A stretch of 64,000 nucleotides of DNA, taken from contig CM059972.1 in assembly GCA_030490835.1 (NCBI GenBank), positions 90,009,137-90,073,136 on the forward strand, read 5' to 3'. Both the position numbers and the translations under genes were made by a program. Shown here one piece after another: positions 59,740-64,000 of the stretch. Under the pieces are notes generated by a model. That model made no database searches and was not told the origin of the DNA. It was given only the letters and a program-made list of their open reading frames with translations. Within the stretch, counting starts at the first letter, position 1. Every line of letters begins with the position of its first letter. The DNA is from Annona cherimola. Taxonomy: Eukaryota; Streptophyta; Magnoliopsida; Magnoliales; Annonaceae.

Positions 59740-60602
59740 ACTGATTCAATGCAGCAGAGTGCATTTCAATGCACATGGCCGCAAAACTCTATTTTTTATT
59801 TTTTTTGAAAGTTTTTTCATATAAATGTTGATCTTGGTGTGTATAACGTGCATATCAATTTTTACCATTTTAGAGATTTTTAAATATTTTTCAGAATAAA
59901 ATTACTAAAATGCCACTGATTTTTAAAGTCTAACAAAATTTCTAAATTTTTTTAAAAATAGTAGAAATTGAAATGCATGTTAAATACACTTAGATTGACA
60001 TTTGTGTGAAAAGAGTTTTAAAAAATATTAAAAAATGGGTTTTGCAGCCGGGTGCATTGCATTGAATTAGTCTCCCGCTATTTTCCTTAAAAAATTCAGA
60101 AAATATTTCAATTCACATTGATGCATTGAAATTTCAATGCATTAGAGAGCAAAATCCTTTTTATATATTTTTTTAAAACTTTTTTATAAAATCATTAACT
60201 TAGGTGGATTTAACTTATGTATTAAGTTTTACCATTTTGGGAGATATATAAATATGTATTTTTTTAAGTCACTTGAAAATGGCTATAGTACCCTTGTTTT
60301 AAAAAATCAAAAATATATATACACATATCCAAAAATGGTAAAATTTAGCTAATAAAATAAATACACTTAGATTAATAATTTTATAAAAAAATTCAAAAAA
60401 ATATATAAAAAATGAGATTTTGTTACCTAATGCATTGAAATTTTAATACATCGGGGTGCATCGTGCCACTGGTTTTAAAAATTTTAAAAAAATCTATAAA
60501 ATTTTAAAAATGGTAAAAATTGATACGCGGGGTTAAATATATATAGATTAATAATTTCATAAAAAAATTTAAAGCGCAGTAAACACTGCTGCATTGAATC
60601 AG
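59740..60602. mobile_element. cluster of foldback MITEs with TTCAATGCA ends
   Basis: Unit 1 (59740-60072) begins ctgattcaatgcagcag and ends with the complement of actaattcaatgcaatg. Unit 2 (60118-60453) begins ttgatgcattgaaatttcaatgcattag and ends with the complement of gtattaaaatttcaatgcattag. A partial third unit ends at 60602 with ctgctgcattgaatcag, the exact inverse (17 bp) of the start of unit 1. The outermost ends thus also pair. Confidence 0.7.
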
Positions 60603-61291
60603 CCCACTGGTATCACCATTCACCGCCAGCGTTGATTCCTTCTGAGACATTTTATCGACCACGTTCATTTATTGCATTGTCCTTTTTATAAATAAAAAAA
60701 AAAATTTCACCGAGCACGTTATCGCCTCTAGTAGTCTACCATTATTTTTCTTTAAATTTTTTTTTCATTAAACAGAACACGTCCAACATTCTTTTATTCA
60801 AACCCGTTATATTATTATTACATCGAGAATCATTTCTTTTTTGAAAAAAAAAAAAAATGGATACTGGAATAGGTTATTTATCTTGGGCCGTTGACAAATT
60901 TTTAATCCAAACCGTGCAGCAGCTGTTCTAAAAAATCAAAATTTTTAGTACTGGAGCAGGCACCCACTGTTCTATTTCTTTTGTTTTAAAAAAAATTATC
61001 CAAACCGTGCAGCAGCTGATACTTTTTTTTTTTTTTTGTTCTGCCGTTGATTTCTAAATATATATGGAGTGGATACGCCAAACGTTCATGTGTCCTTAGC
61101 TACTTGTATTGTGGAGATAAGACAACAATCATATCCAAACCAATATAACAGACGATAACATAACCCCGTGAGGGGCGTCTAGAATCAAATAATTAGATTC
61201 TCAGTAGAGGTGAAATCTCTTCCTACTTCAACTCTCTTACATTCCTACAATCTCACTCAAACCCAACACCCATATAACGACATTTTTTAAC
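60603..61291. other. spacer, no gene seen
   Basis: A-rich and T-rich homopolymer runs. The phrase aaaccgtgcagcagctg occurs twice (60909 and 61004), about 95 bp apart, and indicates a local duplication. Confidence 0.4.
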
Positions 61292-61796
61292 TAGGTTACG
61301 TAGAAGAGACCCATATAACTCCTTTAAAATCTAAAATTTTAATCTTTGATGAAAAATCTAATTCATTTATTGTATTTACATCATTTGTTTATCTAAGGGA
61401 TCAAGTTTCATCTCAATCAAATATGTTTATACGTCATATTTGTTAGAAAATGTATATATTCATGTGTAAATTATGAAAAATGCTAACATATCAATATTAA
61501 AATACTATTTTCAACATTTAAACTATCCAAAATATCATTTCTATTAGGATAAATGATTTTATAAAATATTATTACATTCTAATACATATGTAAATAGATC
61601 TAAGCATTTTTCATAATTTACACATGAATATATATATTTTTGAACAAATGTGGCCTATAAAAATACTTGATTATGATGAAACTTGGTCTCCTAGATAAAC
61701 AAATGATGTTAAATACAATAAATAGAATAAATATTCTATTAAGGATCAAAATCTTAGATTTCAAAAAGGTTACATGGGTTCTCTTCTCTGTAATAT
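61292..61796 (+). mobile_element. long-TIR MITE (family L), copy 2
   Basis: The left arm gtagaagagacccatataac, ttgatgaaaaatc, then catttattgtatttacatca and tttgtttatctaag is matched by the complement of the right end over about 120 bp. The middle phrases ttttcaacatttaaac and tgtaaatagatctaag are shared with 57538-58152. Confidence 0.75.
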
Positions 61797-61851
61797 GATT
61801 ACGTAGAGGTGGGACTACAACATATATACACATATATATATAACCTTTCTT

Positions 61852-62932
61852 GTACAGTGAAGTTGCACTATAATTAACAGTGCATTTGGTCCAAAATGGG
61901 TCTCACACATACTTAAATATATTGATACTTTATACAATCTTTTATCCATATAAATTGTATAGCAAATGATTTACACGTTAAAAAATAACTTTAAAGTTAT
62001 TATTTATATTAAATTATTTTATTATGTTGAATTTGTACCATTTTCAGATGGAGTACATACGTATATCCAATTGGGATGAAAATTGGTATAGTAATAGAAT
62101 ACATAATTTTAAATACAATAGGTAAAGTAGATTATAATTTTATGATCATACGTGGCCTATTTTGAGATAACTGCACTATAATTGTGGTGTAGTTACACTG
62201 CACTTGAATATTTCTCATATATATCTAGATAAAGAGAGAGATTTGTTATGGTGCATCGCAACTGCACTGGAATAGTGATGTATTTGCCCAAAAATGGGTC
62301 TACACATATTAGAATGCAATGAAACTTTATACAATCATTTATCTATATATAAATTTTATAGCAAATGGTTTGCATGTTGAAAAAACCTTTTAAAAATTGT
62401 TATTTACATCAAACTATTTTATTATATTGAATTTATACCATTTTTAGATGAGGTCCATACACATCTATTTGGGATGAAAATTGTATGGTAATAGAATACA
62501 TTATTCTAAATACAATTACTCGAGTAGATTATAATTTTATAATCATGTGGGGCCTTGCGCTGAATCTTTCCTATGCAGTGAAGTTGCGCCATAATTAACA
62601 GTATATTTGGCCGAAAATAAGCTCTACATATACTTAAATATATTGATACTTTATACAATCATTCATCAATATATAAATTTTATAGCAAATGATTTACATA
62701 TTGAAAAATAACTTTAAAGTTGTTATTTACATCAAATTATTCTATTACATTGAATTTATACCTTTTTAGATGGGATCCATACACATATCCAATTGTGATG
62801 AAAATTGGTATAGTAATAGAGTACATAATTCTAAATACAATGGGTGGAGTAAATTATAATTTTATAATCATATGGGGCCCATTTTGAGGTAACTGCACTA
62901 TAATTGTGATGCAGTGAAGCTGCAACTAAAAA

Positions 62933-62970
<38 letters not shown>

Positions 62971-63364
62971 TATAAGAGCTGTTCTGGTGCAGTGCAACTA
63001 CACTGAAACAACAGTATATTTGCCCAAAAATAGGTCTACATATATTAGAATGTAATGAAACTTTATACAATCATTTATCAATATATAAATCTTATAGCAA
63101 ATGATTTACATGTTGGAAAAATGACTTTAAAGTTGTTATTTACACCAAACTATTTTATTACGTTAACTTTGTACTATTTTTAGATGAGGTCCATACACAT
63201 ATCCGATTAGGTATGTGTACCATTTATCCCACATGATCATAAATCAATATGGTAATAGAATACATGATTCTAAATACAATGAGTAGAGTAGATTATAATT
63301 TTATGATCATGTGAGACCTATTTTAGCACAACCGCACCGCTGTTACGGTGTAGTTGCACTGCAC
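61852..63364 (+). mobile_element. four tandem copies of a MITE with GCAGTG ends
   Basis: Copies at 61852-62203, 62251-62558 (right end missing), 62574-62926 and 62987-63364. Each starts near gtgcagtg.a..tgcac and ends near the inverse, with the shared interior actttatacaatc, atagcaaatg.ttta, aactttaaagtt and tagattataattttat. A (CT)n(AC)n microsatellite lies between copies 3 and 4 (62933-62969). The four are all in the same orientation. Confidence 0.8.
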
Positions 63365-63820
63365 TTGAATATTTTTTTTTCTCTCTGTATATATTAAGAC
63401 ATGTAGTTACATATCTGATATTTGTACAAAAAAAAAAACATGCAGTGAAATAGTGCACTTAGCTTGTAGCCATTGATTTTTTGAGATTTTTTTTTTACAT
63501 TATTTCACCATCCACATTTGCATTTTTTTTTTAAAAAAAAAAAAACAAAACAAAGGCTCTTATTTGGACCCAGCCCCGCTTCTATACTCCTTTATGCTGT
63601 TTTGCATAATATATTTTAATTGTTATATTCTCTGAAAAAAAGGAGTGGTCATTATATGCTGTAGATTTTATAAAAAATGAAAAGTTTGTTCTTCTAAAAA
63701 AAGGGGTTTATGTTTGCAAGTACTCGTTTAATAAACTTTATTCGGTCTATTCAAGGTTTAAAAAAATATAAGAAAACATTTTATTTCAACATAACCTTTT
63801 TAAGGAAAAAAAAACTTTAA
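63365..63820. other. spacer, no gene seen
   Basis: Homopolymer-rich AT DNA. Nothing recognised. Confidence 0.4.
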
Positions 63821-64000
63821 AACTATTATAAAATCTCAATCCATGTAATGAGAACAAAGTTCCTATTTTATTTCTCTTTGATGTGTCGTTGTCAAACTTC
63901 AGGAATAAGTTTCCATACTCATCTCCGGACTGAGTCATATAAAAAGCCTCAGGATTAAGTTTTCGCCTTGACTCTCCAGAGCTTTTATGCAAATTATTTT
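63786..64000 (-). CDS. possible coding exon running off the right edge
   Basis: The frame is open on the minus strand from the window edge to about 63786. The part up to about 63830 has protein-like composition: SSGESRRKLNPEAFYMTQSG then DEYGNLFLKFDNDTSKRN. The last 15 residues are AT-rich and probably intron or untranslated sequence. No family is recognised. It could be the end of a gene that lies beyond the window. Confidence 0.3.
   Translation of the reverse strand, partial: NNLHKSSGESRRKLNPEAFYMTQSGDEYGNLFLKFDNDTSKRNKIGTLFSLHGLRFYNSFKVFFSLKRLC

Overview
The window is nuclear DNA of a flowering plant. The evidence is two intron-containing genes of plant families, Ty3/gypsy elements of the plant-only Tat and Athila lineages, Sirevirus-type Ty1/copia LTRs, and many MITEs in AT-rich spacer. 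The GC-rich 5' coding ends (46.86-47.06 kb and 1.48-2.04 kb) would fit a monocot, but this is weak evidence and the species cannot be named.

Layout. 0-7.5 kb: AT-rich spacer with a truncated armadillo-repeat gene (1481-2038) and several MITEs. 7.7-9.1 kb: decayed LINE reverse transcriptase. 9.15-11.04 kb: solo Sirevirus-type LTR with a perfect 5-bp target duplication. 12.45-15.1 kb: the 3' end of a Sirevirus on the minus strand (LTR fragment, polypurine tract, decayed extra ORF). 15.1-37.2 kb: a nest. A piece of diverged Athila LTR abuts a decayed Tat element on the plus strand (gag, protease, RT, two RNase H regions, integrase). The Tat element carries downstream, in antisense, a plant-mobile-domain (PMD) ORF. 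A 9.6-kb Athila element on the minus strand (22953-32542, two LTRs, PBS, PPT) sits inside that antisense ORF. 37.35-37.99 kb: an unrecognised GC-rich ORF. 38.27-39.19 kb: a non-autonomous hAT element with an exact 8-bp target duplication. 39.5-42.4 kb: an AT-rich minisatellite of about 20 units, split by a second solo Sirevirus-type LTR. 42.9-43.4 kb: a GGGCCCA-rich minisatellite. 44-46.7 kb: spacer.

46.8-56.9 kb is the genic island. It holds a five-exon TSJT1/AILP1-like (DUF3700) gene on the plus strand and a seven-exon RING-finger E3 ligase gene on the minus strand. They are convergent, with 323 bp between their stop codons. I rebuilt both gene models by hand and all splice phases agree. 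57-63.4 kb is almost entirely MITEs, some in tandem. The last 200 bp may contain a coding exon running off the window.

The host genes show no operon-like relationship. Most of the rest is a record of successive insertions: solo LTRs in a palindrome and in a minisatellite, Athila inside Tat, and MITEs in introns. All coordinates, motif counts and repeat comparisons were made by eye.
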